Shown one piece after another: positions 34,331 to 42,238 of a stretch of DNA of 48,465 bases; position 1 is the stretch's first letter, and every line of letters starts with the position of its first letter. Origin of the DNA: an uncultured Clostridia bacterium (GTDB taxonomy: Bacteria; Bacillota; Clostridia; Oscillospirales; CAG-272); assembly GCA_947630015.1 (NCBI GenBank), contig CANRFY010000015.1, positions 1 through 48,465 on the forward strand. The letters run 5' to 3'. The position numbers and the translations under genes were made by a program. The notes under the pieces were generated by a model. The model was not told where the DNA came from. It worked only from the letters and a program-made list of their open reading frames with translations, and did no database searches.

Positions 34331-35572
34331 TTATTTCATATGCTCCTGTTCGATCAGCCTTGCCGTTTTGTTTTTCGAGTCAGTCGGCGGCGAGATCACG
34401 ACGTCCGACGTCGATATGTATCTGTCATGGCGCTCGTAATATCGCTTTCTGATCGATTCCGCGTCGCTTGCGAGCGGTCGATCCCGCGTCGGCGTCAGCC
34501 AAGAAAGCGGTCTGTCGATAAAATATATGCGCCCGTTGCGTTTGAGCGCGTCGACATTGTCGTCGCGCAGAACGACGCCGCCGCCTGTCGCGATCACGCA
34601 TTCCGATTCGATCGCCGTCTGCCGCACTATCTCCGCCTCGCGCAGCCGGAATTCGCCCTCTCCATGCTCGGCGAAAAATTTCGATATATCGCCGTATTTC
34701 GACACGAAGATCGCGTCCGTATCGAAGAACCGCCTGCCTGTGTTTTCCGCGATGCGCCGTCCGATCGTGGATTTTCCAGACCCCGGCATCCCCGTAAGCA
34801 CGATGTTCTCTTTTCGGCGCGACAGCTTTTTGTATATTTCGTCCGCCATAGATGCGGGATATTTCGTCTCCAAGAAATGCTCCGAGGCGTATACGGCCTG
34901 CGCCACGAGCATATAGAGTCCGCCGACCGCGTTGACGCCGCGCTTTCTCGCCTCGCTGACGAGCCGCGTGCGCTGCGGATTGTATACGGCGTCGACGACG
35001 GCCTCCGCGCGCTCAAATCGCGAGATATCGATCGGAGCTTCCTCCGTATGCGACGGATACATCCCCGACGGCGTCGTATTTATTATGACGTCCGCGTCCG
35101 TGTGGCGCGCGTATGCCTCCTCATACGTGACGGCGCCCTCGCGCCCCGTTCTGCTCACCCGCAAAACCTCTCGCGCGCCGAGATCGCGCGCAAGTATATT
35201 CGCCATATGCGAGGTGCCGCCTGTGCCGAGGATGAGCGTCTTTTTGCCGGAAAGCTCGATCCCCGCTCGCGCGATCAGATCGCGCATACCGAAATAATCC
35301 GTATTGTAGCCGTAAAGCTCGCCGTTTTTGTTCACGATCGTGTTGACGGCCCCCATTTTTTCCGCCGCCTCGTCGATGTGGGACAGATACGGGATCACGT
35401 CCCGCTTATACGGGATCGTCACGTTTATGCCGAGAAAATCGCGCTTTTTCATGAATTCGTCGAGCGCCTCCGGCGCGATCTCGCACAGCTCGTATTCGTA
35501 ACCGCCTATCATGCCGTGTATCTCGCGCGAAAAGCTGTGTCCGAGACGTTCGGCGATACAGCCGTATTTCAT
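34331..35572 (-). CDS. aroEK: Shikimate dehydrogenase-shikimate kinase fusion
   Basis: One 413-residue protein carries two consecutive pathway steps. Residues about 1-250 are AroE (shikimate dehydrogenase), with GHSFSREIH, catalytic Lys56 (NVTIPYK), Asp92 (NTDYFG) and the NADP motif GTGGTSHM. Residues about 255-413 are AroK (shikimate kinase), with P-loop GMPGSGKST at 261-269, FFDTDAIF and ATGGGVVLR. The gene lies between aroC and aroQ. Its ribosome site AAGGAG is separated from ATG by a GCGGCCGC-rich hairpin (35582-35597). Confidence 0.94.
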   Translation of the reverse strand: MKYGCIAERLGHSFSREIHGMIGGYEYELCEIAPEALDEFMKKRDFLGINVTIPYKRDVIPYLSHIDEAAEKMGAVNTIVNKNGELYGYNTDYFGMRDLIARAGIELSGKKTLILGTGGTSHMANILARDLGAREVLRVSRTGREGAVTYEEAYARHTDADVIINTTPSGMYPSHTEEAPIDISRFERAEAVVDAVYNPQRTRLVSEARKRGVNAVGGLYMLVAQAVYASEHFLETKYPASMADEIYKKLSRRKENIVLTGMPGSGKSTIGRRIAENTGRRFFDTDAIFVSKYGDISKFFAEHGEGEFRLREAEIVRQTAIESECVIATGGGVVLRDDNVDALKRNGRIYFIDRPLSWLTPTRDRPLASDAESIRKRYYERHDRYISTSDVVISPPTDSKNKTARLIEQEHMK

Positions 35573-35633
35573 ATCACATAAGCGGCCGCGCGGCCGCGCT
35601 CCTTCCCCCCCGCCGCACTGCGAGTGCGGCCGT

Positions 35634-36707
35634 TTATTTTATCGCACCGGCAACTCGCATCATGTCGTATATCACGAGCGCCGTAACGCTGTCGGCGACG
35701 ACGCGCGCCCTGTGTACGATCGCGGGATCGTGGCGTCCCTTAAGCTCGAGAGATGTCGGCTCGCCCGTCAAAAGATCGACGGTGCGCTGCGGCTTGAATA
35801 TCGACGGCGTAGGCTTGACCGCCGTGCGGAATATGATCGGCATCCCGTTCGATATGCCGCCGTTTATGCCTCCGTTGTTGTTCGTTTCCGTTATGACCGC
35901 GCCGCCGCTGTATGAAAGCGGATCGTTCGCCTCGCTTCCGCGCAGGCCGCAGATGTCAAATCCGCGTCCGAATTCGATCCCCTTTACGGCCGGCACGGAG
36001 AACATCGCGTGCGCTATCATGCCCTCGAGCGAATCGAACCACGGCTCGCCGACGCCGGCGGGAACTCCCGTCACCGCCGTTTCCAGCACGCCGCCGACGC
36101 TGTCGCCGTCGCGCGCCGCGTCCGTGATCGCCGCTTTCATGCATTCTCCGGCGTCCGCGTCAAGCACGGCGAATACAGATTCCGCCAGCGCCTCAATGTC
36201 GCGGTCAAGCTCGCCGAAATCGCGGTCGTCGACGCCTCCGCACCGCTTTATATGCGTGCCGATCCTGACTCCGCGCTCTCCGAGCGCGCCGATAACGATC
36301 GCTCCGGCAGCGACGAGCGCCGCCGTGATCCTGCCGCTGAAATGACCGCCGCCCCTGTAATCCTCAAAGCCCTTGTATTTTACGTAGCCCGTGTAATCGG
36401 CGTGGCCGGGACGCGGCAGTCCGCGTTCGTAATCGCCGCTTTTCGTGTTCGTGTTCGGGATTATGATCGTAAGCGGCGTTCCCGTCGTCATCCCCTCGAA
36501 CACGCCGCTGACGATCGAATATTCGTCGCGCTCGACGCGCGGCGTCGAGATGACGCCCGACGGCCGACGGTGTGCAAGCTGGCGCTTTATAAGCTCGTCA
36601 TCGACGCGTATCCCGGGTTCGAGTCCGTCAAGCACTGCGCCTATACAGGGGCCGTGGCTCTCGCCGAATATCGTGACTGTAAGCTCGCATCCGAACGTAT
36701 TTTTCAT
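35634..36707 (-). CDS. aroC: Chorismate synthase
   Basis: AroC converts EPSP to chorismate and needs reduced FMN, which is not consumed. The 357-residue protein shows GESHGPCIGAVLDGLEPGI, RPGHADYTG (here LPRPGHADYTGYVKY), YRGGGHFSGRITAAL, and the C-terminal RHDPAIVHRARVVADS. The start ATG overlaps the aroB stop. The unusual order is aroB-aroC-aroEK-aroQ-aroA. Confidence 0.96.
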   Translation of the reverse strand: MKNTFGCELTVTIFGESHGPCIGAVLDGLEPGIRVDDELIKRQLAHRRPSGVISTPRVERDEYSIVSGVFEGMTTGTPLTIIIPNTNTKSGDYERGLPRPGHADYTGYVKYKGFEDYRGGGHFSGRITAALVAAGAIVIGALGERGVRIGTHIKRCGGVDDRDFGELDRDIEALAESVFAVLDADAGECMKAAITDAARDGDSVGGVLETAVTGVPAGVGEPWFDSLEGMIAHAMFSVPAVKGIEFGRGFDICGLRGSEANDPLSYSGGAVITETNNNGGINGGISNGMPIIFRTAVKPTPSIFKPQRTVDLLTGEPTSLELKGRHDPAIVHRARVVADSVTALVIYDMMRVAGAIK

Positions 36708-37726
36708 TTCGATGTCTCCCTAATATAGCGGCGAAGATGCGCGTCCAGCTCATCGTACCGCATCCGTCTTATTTCATAGCTTCCGATCTTCTCGACGAAA
36801 ACGACGCTGACGCCGTCGCCGTCCGATTTTTTGTCGTGCATCGCCGCCGCCATCACGCGTTCGGGATCGAACGTGAACCGCGTCGGCACGCCGAGCGACG
36901 TCAGCACGCAAAGAAGTCTCTCCCTCGCTTCCGGCGAACACATCGGCAGCATTCCGAGCGCCACGCATTCGCCGTGGTAAAGTCCGTGCAGCTCCTCCTC
37001 GGCCTCGATGCCGTGGCCGATCGTATGGCCGAAATTCAAGACGCGGCGAAGTCCGCCCTCGCGCTCGTCGGCCTCGACGACGCGCCGCTTTATATCGACC
37101 GAGCGCGCAATTATTTCTTCAATATTATCAAACGCGTCGCCGCGCTCGAACATCGAAAACAGCTCCTCGTCGAACGTCGCCGCCATTTTGACCGCCTCGC
37201 ACAGTCCGGCTGCAAGCTGACGGCGCGGCAGCGTGCAAAGCGTGTCCGCGTCGATCAGAACGCGCCTCGGCTGATAAAACGCGCCGACGACGTTTTTGAT
37301 GCCGCCGAGATTAACCGCCGTCTTCCCCCCTATCGACGAATCTATCTGCGCCAGCGCCGTCGTGGGGATGTTGTAAAAATCGACGCCTCTCATATACGCG
37401 GACGCGGCGAATCCGGCAAGATCGCCGACGACGCCGCCGCCGACGGCGACGACGCAGTCGCGGCGCGTAAATCCGTTTTCGAGCATGGCGGAAAGCAGCC
37501 GTTCAAACTGCGCGATCGACTTGCTTCCCTCTCCCGCCGGCGCCGTGACGACGGTCGCATGATCGCACGCGTCGGCGACGCGCGCGGCATATTCGGGCGG
37601 CACGCCCGAATCCGTCACAACGAGCGCCCGCCGGCGCAGATTCAGATATTCTCCGGCGGAAGCGGAGCTTCCGCGCTCAATAATTATATCGTAGCTGCGC
37701 TCTCCGAGCGCGACTTGCAGCTTCAT
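36704..37726 (-). CDS. aroB: 3-Dehydroquinate synthase
   Basis: AroB converts DAHP to 3-dehydroquinate using NAD and a divalent metal. The 340-residue protein has VGGGVVGDLAGFAASAYMRGV, the PTTALAQIDSSIGGKTAVN motif, a Zn-type E (GLCEAVK) and the HTIGHGIEAEEEL and YHGECVALGM histidines. It starts 26 bases after pheA and overlaps aroC. Confidence 0.96.
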   Translation of the reverse strand: MKLQVALGERSYDIIIERGSSASAGEYLNLRRRALVVTDSGVPPEYAARVADACDHATVVTAPAGEGSKSIAQFERLLSAMLENGFTRRDCVVAVGGGVVGDLAGFAASAYMRGVDFYNIPTTALAQIDSSIGGKTAVNLGGIKNVVGAFYQPRRVLIDADTLCTLPRRQLAAGLCEAVKMAATFDEELFSMFERGDAFDNIEEIIARSVDIKRRVVEADEREGGLRRVLNFGHTIGHGIEAEEELHGLYHGECVALGMLPMCSPEARERLLCVLTSLGVPTRFTFDPERVMAAAMHDKKSDGDGVSVVFVEKIGSYEIRRMRYDELDAHLRRYIRETSK

Positions 37727-37751
37727 ATCCCGTCTCCGATCGTGAGTTTGT

Positions 37752-38849
37752 TCAGCGTTCGTCCGACAGCGACGGCTCGGCGTCGTAGCCGCCGACGACC
37801 TTCAATCTGTCGCAGACCTCGGACAGATCGGCGAGCATTTTCTCGCCGGCTTCGCCCTCCGGACTTCCCTCCGCTTCGATGTAAAAGTAATACTGCCATG
37901 CGAGCGCCTTCATCGGACGCGATCTCAAAGCTCTCATATTGAAGCCGTGTTCGCCGATTATGCTGATCGCTCTCGCGAGCGCGCCGGCGACATTTTTGAC
38001 CGTGAACATGAGCAGGAAATTGTTGTATTTGCTCTGCGAGCTGTTTTTGAGGCGCGAGAACACCGCGAACCGCGTCGTATTAGTATTGCTGTCGTTGATG
38101 TCGTGATCGAGGACGGTCAGTCCGTACAGCTCCGCCGTTTCGAGGCTTGCGATCGCGGCGGTCGAAAGATCGCCGCCCTCGGCGACTGTCTGCGCGGCGA
38201 GCGCCGTATTAGTCGCCTCGCGCGTTGCGAATTTATGCTTTTTTATGTAGCCCTCGCACTGAGAAAGCGCCTGCGGATGGCTGACTACGGTTTTTATGTC
38301 CTCGATCGACGCGCCCTTCGGCGCGAGCAGATGATGCGTTACGGGCAGATCGTATACGCCGTTGACGTAGAGCGTACCGGCGAACATCAGATCGTGTACT
38401 TGTCCGACCTCGCCCGCGTAGCTGTTCTCGATCGGCAGGACGGCGAAATCAGATTCGCCTCTGACGACGGAGCCGTATGCGGACTGGAAGCTCGTATACG
38501 GGACGATATCGCCGTCCGGAAATATACGTCTTGCGGCTATATTTGCAAACGCGCCCTCGACGCCGCAGTAAGCGACCTTCATTCCTTCCGAGAGGCGGCG
38601 CTGGTACCGTTTCGACACCGCCAAAACCGAATCGAAGAACGTCTCGTAATACGGCAAAAGCTGTTCGTCGACATATTCGGAGTTGCGCGCCAGAAGCTCC
38701 GCTTCGCGCGCCGTATCCAGAATCGGCAGTCCTCTGTCGCGCTTATAGCGCGCGACCTTAGCCGATTCGTTCATACGCATACAGAAAAGCTCTGCGATCT
38801 GTCTGTCTATGTCGGAGATCCTGTCTCTTGCTTCGCTCAGTTCGCTCAT
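37752..38849 (-). CDS. pheA: Chorismate mutase-prephenate dehydratase (P-protein)
   Basis: This bifunctional enzyme makes prephenate and then phenylpyruvate, the Phe branch. The 365-residue protein has an AroQ-type chorismate mutase domain (about 1-85, RDRISDIDRQIAELF...YKRDRGLPILD). The prephenate dehydratase domain (about 92-270) has NSYAGEVGQVHDLM and NTTRFAVF, and a C-terminal ACT domain (about 285-365) has GFNMRALRSRP for Phe binding. AAAGGG precedes this ATG; an in-frame extension to 38903 lies in the attenuator terminator. First structural gene of the aromatic operon. Confidence 0.95.
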   Translation of the reverse strand: MSELSEARDRISDIDRQIAELFCMRMNESAKVARYKRDRGLPILDTAREAELLARNSEYVDEQLLPYYETFFDSVLAVSKRYQRRLSEGMKVAYCGVEGAFANIAARRIFPDGDIVPYTSFQSAYGSVVRGESDFAVLPIENSYAGEVGQVHDLMFAGTLYVNGVYDLPVTHHLLAPKGASIEDIKTVVSHPQALSQCEGYIKKHKFATREATNTALAAQTVAEGGDLSTAAIASLETAELYGLTVLDHDINDSNTNTTRFAVFSRLKNSSQSKYNNFLLMFTVKNVAGALARAISIIGEHGFNMRALRSRPMKALAWQYYFYIEAEGSPEGEAGEKMLADLSEVCDRLKVVGGYDAEPSLSDER

Positions 38850-38880
38850 ATTGCACAGCCCTTTCATAAAAGCATCAATA

Positions 38881-38919
38881 TAAAAATCCACCGCTTGTTG
38901 CATGACAATAAGCGGTGGA
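38881..38919 (-). terminator. Attenuator terminator upstream of pheA
   Basis: On the minus strand TCCACCGCTT (38919-38910) pairs perfectly with AAGCGGTGGA (38896-38887). Further pairing in the loop is possible, and TTTTTAT follows. It lies 32 bases before the pheA start. A competing pairing for its 5' arm exists: GCGTCCACCGC (38922-38912) can pair with GCGATGGACTGC (38981-38970) inside the leader-peptide gene, with one mismatch and one bulge. A small hairpin (CCGATC/GATCGG, 38953-38937) has the leader stop codon in its loop. Confidence 0.87.
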
Positions 38920-38942
38920 CGCTCTATAACCTTGATCCGATC

Positions 38943-39029
38943 TCACCGATCGGTTTCGGGTGCATTGACGCAGTCCATCGCGCAGATATAAAAATAAAAG
39001 TATAAGCTTTTAGCGCGGCGGCCTGACAT
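38943..39029 (-). CDS. Tyr/Phe-rich leader peptide of the aromatic operon
   Basis: A 28-codon frame lies between the promoter and the attenuator terminator. Its ATG has GGAGAG about six bases upstream. Residues 10-14 are Tyr-Phe-Tyr-Phe-Tyr, encoded by TAC TTT TAT TTT TAT, then Ile-Cys. The controlled operon makes exactly these two amino acids. Ribosome stalling at these codons would free the stretch at 38981-38970 to pair with the 5' arm of the terminator and so allow transcription into pheA. Not a metabolic protein. Confidence 0.88.
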   Translation of the reverse strand: MSGRRAKSLYFYFYICAMDCVNAPETDR

Positions 39030-39063
39030 ATATGCTCTCCGTTTCTCTTCCGTTATCCCGTAC

Positions 39064-39092
39064 ATTATACGACGCCGCACCGTGTTTGTCAA
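39064..39092 (-). promoter_or_regulatory. Promoter of the aromatic amino acid operon
   Basis: On the minus strand, consensus TTGACA (39092-39087) and TATAAT (39069-39064) are exactly 17 bases apart. Transcription would start about 27 bases before the leader ATG. Positions 39093-39228 hold a short GGCAAAGG/CCTTTGC hairpin (39122-39139) and otherwise nothing I can name. Confidence 0.92.
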
Positions 39093-39228
39093 GGGGGTTG
39101 GGTGATTTTTGTCGATGGAATTGAGGGGGCAAAGGCTTGGCCTTTGCGATCCGCCGCTATTCCGTATAAAACCTTTAGGAAGGTTAGAAAAGTTAAGGCG
39201 ATTACTTGGCGGGACGCGCAAGTCCTTG

Positions 39229-40368
39229 TCTAAACTTTTTCAAAGTTAAAAAAGAGTTAAGGGTCTCTTTGCTGGCCGGCAAAGAGACCCTTAACAATCC
39301 CAGAAAGCGGCGGTCAGGTGGCGTCAATTCGGCTCCAGTCGGCGGTAGGGGCGATTCGGGCGTAAACCGCGCTGAGATGTCGACAAGCGCGTCCGTGCCT
39401 CCGCGCGGCGGGTCGAGAGCGAGGCGATTCTGTCTTGGTTAATCGATTGCTGACAGCGTCAGATTTCGCTCGTGTCGTGCGAACAAATTGGATTCACAAA
39501 GAGATACGAGACGGTTCGCACCGGTTGGCGCGCAATGTCGTGCATCCGTGAGGGTTTATGTCAGTGCGAACGCGATATCATCCCTGCTAACAGCTCCCAC
39601 GCGGACTGATTTGACTGCGCCGCCTGAACCGTCGCAATCAATCCGACACTGGCAGCTACGGACATCGCACGCGCTCGGTGCGCGTAGGTGAAGCTGGAAA
39701 GCCTACGGCACAGGGGGTGAGGTGCGTCGGGTGCGTCGAGAGAGATTTCATCTCGATATTGTTGTAAATACTCATGTTGAGGTAAGTTGTACGCACCCTC
39801 AAAAAAGCGCGTTGCCGTTTGCTGGTAAAAGCAATCAATCGCTGGTTGCCTTGTTCCACCTACGCCAACCAAAGCAAAATTGGCGTTTCTCTTTGCGCAT
39901 CCCTTTTGTTCGCACCACGCGAGGAGAACCTGACGCTACCATAATCGATTAACCACGACGCTGACACTTTAATATCGACCCGTTCGCGGTGATGCCCTAT
40001 CGATTTTGCCGCCACAATCCCGCGTTCGCCCTGACATAAACCCTCACGGATGCACGATATTGCGCGCCAACCGGTGCGAACCGTCTCGTATCTCTTTGTG
40101 AATCCCATTTGTTCGCACGACACGAGCGGAATCTGACGCTGTCAGTGATCGATTAACCAAGACAGAATCGCCTCGATCTCGACCCGCCGCGCGGAGGCAC
40201 AAAGCTGTTTACCAAAATAATATCGCGGTTTACGCCCGAATCGCCTCTACCGCCGACTGGAGCCGAATTGACGCCACCGGCACGCCGTTTTCTCGGATTG
40301 TTAAGGGTCTCTTTGCCGGCCAGCAAAGAGACCCTTAACTATTTCTTTAACTTTGTAAAAGTTTTAGA
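39229..40368. repeat. 1.14-kb foldback element with ~346-bp inverted arms
   Basis: The left arm 39229-39574 and right arm 40021-40368 are near-identical inverted repeats. Each arm begins with a 40-bp palindrome (39256-39295 and 40300-40339: GTTAAGGGTCTCTTTG... and complement). Identity then continues through all shared stretches except one block. At 39372-39394 on the left and 40201-40223 on the right, both 23 nt, the sequences are unrelated, while flanking CGCGGTTTACGCCCGAATCG and GTGCCTCCGCGCGG are conserved. The central 446 bp holds a third, degenerate copy in the right-arm direction (about 39857-39996), whose aligned position (39997-40018) again differs. The centre also has a GGGTGCGT/ACGCACCC inverted repeat (39738-39802). 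No convincing protein gene is present. Confidence 0.9.
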
Positions 40369-40439
40369 TAGTATACATATCCCTCCCAACAAAAATCTCC
40401 TTTACCTTCCCCTCCACACCATAAATTTTCCTCAAATTA

Positions 40440-40469
40440 TTGACAAACCTCGACGAAATGAGATATTAT
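40440..40469 (+). promoter_or_regulatory. pyk promoter
   Basis: TTGACA (40440-40445), an 18-base spacer, and TATTAT (40464-40469) precede pyk by about 60 bases. Confidence 0.75.
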
Positions 40470-40531
40470 AAATAGTAGAATATCACAATATCGGCGTGGC
40501 GCTTCACGTCTGAAGCTTAAAGGAGGCATCA

Positions 40532-41944
40532 ATGCGCAAGACGAAGATCATCTGCACCGTCGGTCCCGCCTGCGACAACGAGGAAACTATCCGCGGTATG
40601 TGCGAGGCGGGCATGAACGTGGCGCGTCTCAATTTCTCCCACGGCACTCACGACTATCATTTAAAATCGATCGAGCTGCTCAAAAAAGTGCGGGAGGATA
40701 TGAACATCCCCCTCGCTATCATGCTCGACACAAAAGGACCCGAATACAGAATCGGCACGTTTGAAAACGGCAAGATCACGCTCAGCGACGGCGATATCTT
40801 CACGCTCACGTGCGACGACATCGTCGGAAACAACGAGCGCGTATCCGTCAGCTACAAAGGATTGTGCCGCGAGCTGAAGGTCAGCGACCGCGTCCTCATC
40901 AACAACGGACTCGTCGTACTCGAGGTGATCGAATCCGACGAGCGCGAGGCAAAATGCCGCGTCATTTTCGGCGGCGATCTCTCCGACCGCAAATCAATGA
41001 GCTTCCCGGGCCGTCTGTTCAGCCACGCATATCTCAGCGATCAGGATAAATCCGATCTGCTGTTCGGCATCGAGCAGGATGTCGATTACGTCGCCTGCTC
41101 CTTCGTGTCGCGCAAGCAGGATCTCGTCGATGTGCGCGAATTTCTTGACGCGCACGGCGGCGCCAACATCGAGCTGATCGCCAAGATCGAGAACCGCTCC
41201 GGCGTGAACAACATCGAAGAGATCGCGTCCGCGTGCAGCGGCATCATGGTCGCCCGCGGCGACCTCGGCGTCGAGATACCGTTCGAGGAGCTGCCGGCTG
41301 TACAAAAGCAGCTCATCGATCAGTGCCGTATGATGGGCAAGCTCGTCATCACCGCGACGGAGATGCTCGAATCGATGATAAACAATCCGCGCCCGACGCG
41401 CGCCGAGATCTCCGACGTCGCCAACGCCGTCTACGACGGCACGAGCGCCATCATGCTCTCCGGCGAAACTGCCGCCGGCAAATATCCCGTGCTTGCAGTC
41501 GGGACGATGGCGAAGATCGCGGTCGAGACCGAGCGCCACATCCCCTACGACAAATGGTTCACCTCGACCGAATTTGAGATTCACAACATGGTCGACGCGA
41601 TATCGCACGCCGTTTCGTGTATGTCCATCGACATAAACGCGAAGCTGATCGCCGTCTGCTCGCGGTCGGGGATCACGGTGCGAATGGTGTCGCGCTTCAG
41701 AGGCCCCGTCGATATCCTCGGCGTCACGACTAACGAGCGCACGTGGCGCAAGCTCGCCCTGTCTTGGGGCGTCACGCCCGAGCTGATGGAGCAGTTCGAT
41801 TCGACCGACGTCATCTTCTATAACGCAAAACGCCTCGCTAAGGAACACTATAACCTTAAATCCGGCGACAGACTCGTCATCACCGGCGGCCTCCCGAACG
41901 GCACCTCCGGCAGCACAAACATCATCAAGGCTGAGATTATTTGA
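40532..41944 (+). CDS. pyk: Pyruvate kinase
   Basis: Pyk makes pyruvate and ATP from PEP and ADP, the last step of glycolysis. The 470-residue protein is full length. It has the N-terminal KTKIICTVGPAC, the barrel motifs MNVARLNFSHG, MLDTKGPEYR, the catalytic Lys in IELIAKIENRSGV, and VARGDLGVEIPFEELP and TATEMLESMI. The C-terminal domain is intact (ITGGLPNGTSGSTN); there is no extra PEP-utilising domain. AAAGGAGG precedes the start. Confidence 0.96.
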   Translation: MRKTKIICTVGPACDNEETIRGMCEAGMNVARLNFSHGTHDYHLKSIELLKKVREDMNIPLAIMLDTKGPEYRIGTFENGKITLSDGDIFTLTCDDIVGNNERVSVSYKGLCRELKVSDRVLINNGLVVLEVIESDEREAKCRVIFGGDLSDRKSMSFPGRLFSHAYLSDQDKSDLLFGIEQDVDYVACSFVSRKQDLVDVREFLDAHGGANIELIAKIENRSGVNNIEEIASACSGIMVARGDLGVEIPFEELPAVQKQLIDQCRMMGKLVITATEMLESMINNPRPTRAEISDVANAVYDGTSAIMLSGETAAGKYPVLAVGTMAKIAVETERHIPYDKWFTSTEFEIHNMVDAISHAVSCMSIDINAKLIAVCSRSGITVRMVSRFRGPVDILGVTTNERTWRKLALSWGVTPELMEQFDSTDVIFYNAKRLAKEHYNLKSGDRLVITGGLPNGTSGSTNIIKAEII

Positions 41945-41956
41945 TGTTATTGTGTC

Positions 41957-42212
41957 TTTTGGGGCTTCGCCCCAAACCCCACTTAAGGAACTTCTTATAA
42001 GAAGTTCCTTAAGAATCTTCAAGAATTTTTATTACAGGGGGTTATGGGGCAAGTGTGTTCGCCTCTGCGTCGCACGTTCGAGCAAGGGTGAAGTAGTCGC
42101 GCGAGCGCGAACACCGATTTTTGGGGCTTCGCCCCAAGCCCCACTTAAGGAACTTCTTATAAGAAGTTCCTTAAGAATCTTCAAGAATTTTTATTACAGT
42201 AATGATGGCGGC
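41957..42212 (+). repeat. R1 hairpin repeat, locus 6 (double copy)
   Basis: It fills the gap between pyk and the GH20 gene. A GGGGC-TTC-GCCCC hairpin (41960-41973), the palindrome CTTAAGGAACTTCTTA and complement (41982-42013), the T-rich module and one 60-nt hairpin unit (42055-42114) are followed by a second GGGGC/GCCCC hairpin (42123-42135), second palindrome (42144-42175) and T-rich module. After it, only a GTATTCGGC remnant of a unit remains, immediately before the GH20 ribosome site. The two palindromes are identical, indicating recent duplication or strong conservation. Confidence 0.87.
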
Positions 42213-42238
42213 AAGTGTATTCGGCATGGAGGTATAAA

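Noticed and set aside
39561..39872. 103-codon minus-strand frame in the centre of the foldback element
   Set aside because: No convincing start site or family; the other frame over the same DNA looks equally protein-like. I leave the centre as non-coding, with low certainty.
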